From NCBI GenBank assembly GCA_039189975.1, contig JBCCYI010000111.1, positions 1 to 14,482 of the forward strand: 14,482 nucleotides of DNA. The letters are read 5' to 3'. Below, in pieces: positions 13,761 through 14,482 of this stretch; the stretch's first letter is position 1; every line of letters starts with the position of its first letter. The notes beneath the pieces are model-generated. The model had not been told where the DNA came from and ran no database searches. It saw only the letters and a list, made by a program, of their open reading frames with translations. This DNA comes from HLUCCA09 sp039189975 (GTDB lineage Bacteria; Pseudomonadota; Alphaproteobacteria; Rhodobacterales; Rhodobacteraceae). The position numbers and the translations under genes are program-made.

Positions 13761-14482
13761 TCAGCCCTTTACGGCTCCGGCCGTCATGCCGGTGATGATC
13801 TGCCGCGAGGCGAAAAGCGTGAAGATGATGGGCGGGATTGCGAGCAGCATGCCCGTGGCCATGATGACCCCCCATTCGACGTTGAACTCCGACATGTTGT
13901 TCACGATGAGGATCGGCACGGTCTTGGTGTCCCGGTCCGAGAGAGCGGAGGCCAGCAGGTATTCGTTCCACGCGATGCGGAAGGTGAAAATGGCCGCTGC
14001 CGCAAGGCCGGGCTTGATGAGCGGCAGCACCACTTTGAAGAACACCTGGAAGGGCCCCGCGCCGTCTACCCGCGCGGCCTCTTCGAGCGAGCGCGGCACC
14101 TGGACGATGAAGCTCTGCAGGATCCAGATGACGAAGGGCAGGTTCATCGCAACATAGACGAGGATGATGCCCGAATGCGTGCCCGCCAGGCACACGTCGC
14201 CGCGCCCGCCAAAGGTCTCGCGGATGGCGCCGCCGATGAGGCCGTCCCGGTCGAGGCAGAACTCGTTGTTCCACAGCCCAAAGACCGGCACCAGCAGCAC
14301 CGCGGGCGGCACCATGCGGACCATGAGCGTGGTGAGCGAGACGGTGTCGCGCCCCATGAAGCGAAAGCGCACCAGCGCATAGGCGGCCATGCAGCCGATC
14401 ACGAGCGTCAGCATCGTCGAGACAAGCGCGATGATGAGCGAGTTGATGAAGGCCCCGCCGAACTTCAGCGCGCAAAAGTCGA
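13761..14482 (-). CDS. carbohydrate ABC transporter permease (MalG family), 5' end outside window
   Basis: The frame stays open from the window edge (first full codon at 14480-14478), so the N-terminus is missing; the ATG at 14414 is internal, because the coding sequence before it (FGGAFINSLIIALVST) is a normal MalG membrane segment. The EAA motif EEAARVDGAGPFQVFFKVVL and the ending ITGMTAGAVKG identify a CUT1-type sugar permease of the inner membrane. Four further hydrophobic segments are visible. The loop between two of them (WNNEFCLDRDGLIGG to VCLAGTH) seems about 20 residues longer than in standard MalG and contains two cysteines. It is first in the visible operon with the UPF0261 and aldolase genes, so the imported sugar or sugar acid is probably their substrate. 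The other transporter genes should lie beyond the right edge. Confidence 0.92.
   Translation of the reverse strand, partial: DFCALKFGGAFINSLIIALVSTMLTLVIGCMAAYALVRFRFMGRDTVSLTTLMVRMVPPAVLLVPVFGLWNNEFCLDRDGLIGGAIRETFGGRGDVCLAGTHSGIILVYVAMNLPFVIWILQSFIVQVPRSLEEAARVDGAGPFQVFFKVVLPLIKPGLAAAAIFTFRIAWNEYLLASALSDRDTKTVPILIVNNMSEFNVEWGVIMATGMLLAIPPIIFTLFASRQIITGMTAGAVKG

Noticed and set aside
1..14482. CRISPR array, defence system, prophage or transposon
   Set aside because: No regularly spaced short repeats, nucleases, integrases or transposases were recognised; the only tandem repeats are coding units in the exoprotein.

Overview
The window reads as a stretch of high-GC alphaproteobacterial chromosome. 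The gene content and protein style (DUF3141 next to a MaoC-phosphate acetyltransferase fusion and acetate kinase, a polar amino-acid ABC importer, an RTX/DUF4214 exoprotein, a UPF0261/class II aldolase/sugar-ABC cluster) fit Rhodobacterales best. This is inference from remembered family patterns; no search was run. No rRNA, tRNA, CRISPR, integrase or transposase was seen.

Layout. (1) 1-3305, plus strand: the 3' end of a frameshifted DUF3141 gene, a bifunctional enoyl-CoA hydratase/phosphate acetyltransferase gene that stops about 23 codons early, and an intact ackA. Together the last two would interconvert acetyl-CoA, acetyl-phosphate and acetate, but the operon shows signs of decay. (2) 3458-6061: an amino-acid-type ABC importer, with permease and ATPase genes on the minus strand and the periplasmic binding protein divergent on the plus strand, ending at a clear intrinsic terminator. 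(3) 6186-6938, minus: an orphan DXD glycosyltransferase. (4) 6939-8827, plus: an ABC-F translation-factor-type ATPase behind a 371-nt leader with a possible 15-codon peptide and mutually exclusive hairpins. (5) 8828-9141: a 314-nt convergent intergenic region packed with long inverted repeats. (6) 9142-11820, minus: an 892-residue secreted-type protein with five tandem PPC-like repeats, RTX nonapeptides and a DUF4214 tail. (7) 11948-14482, minus: a sugar-ABC permease (cut by the window end), a UPF0261/Tm-1-like protein and a class II aldolase, tightly packed as one operon of unknown substrate.

The most interesting points are the attenuator-like leader of the ABC-F gene, the structured DNA/RNA at 8984-9125, the in-frame amber codon and Asp-to-Asn change in the MaoC-Pta fusion, the repeat protein that starts in mid-repeat, and the uncharacterised UPF0261-aldolase operon. 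Apart from these the region is a fairly ordinary metabolic and transport neighbourhood. I did not find a convincing new defence or mobile system.
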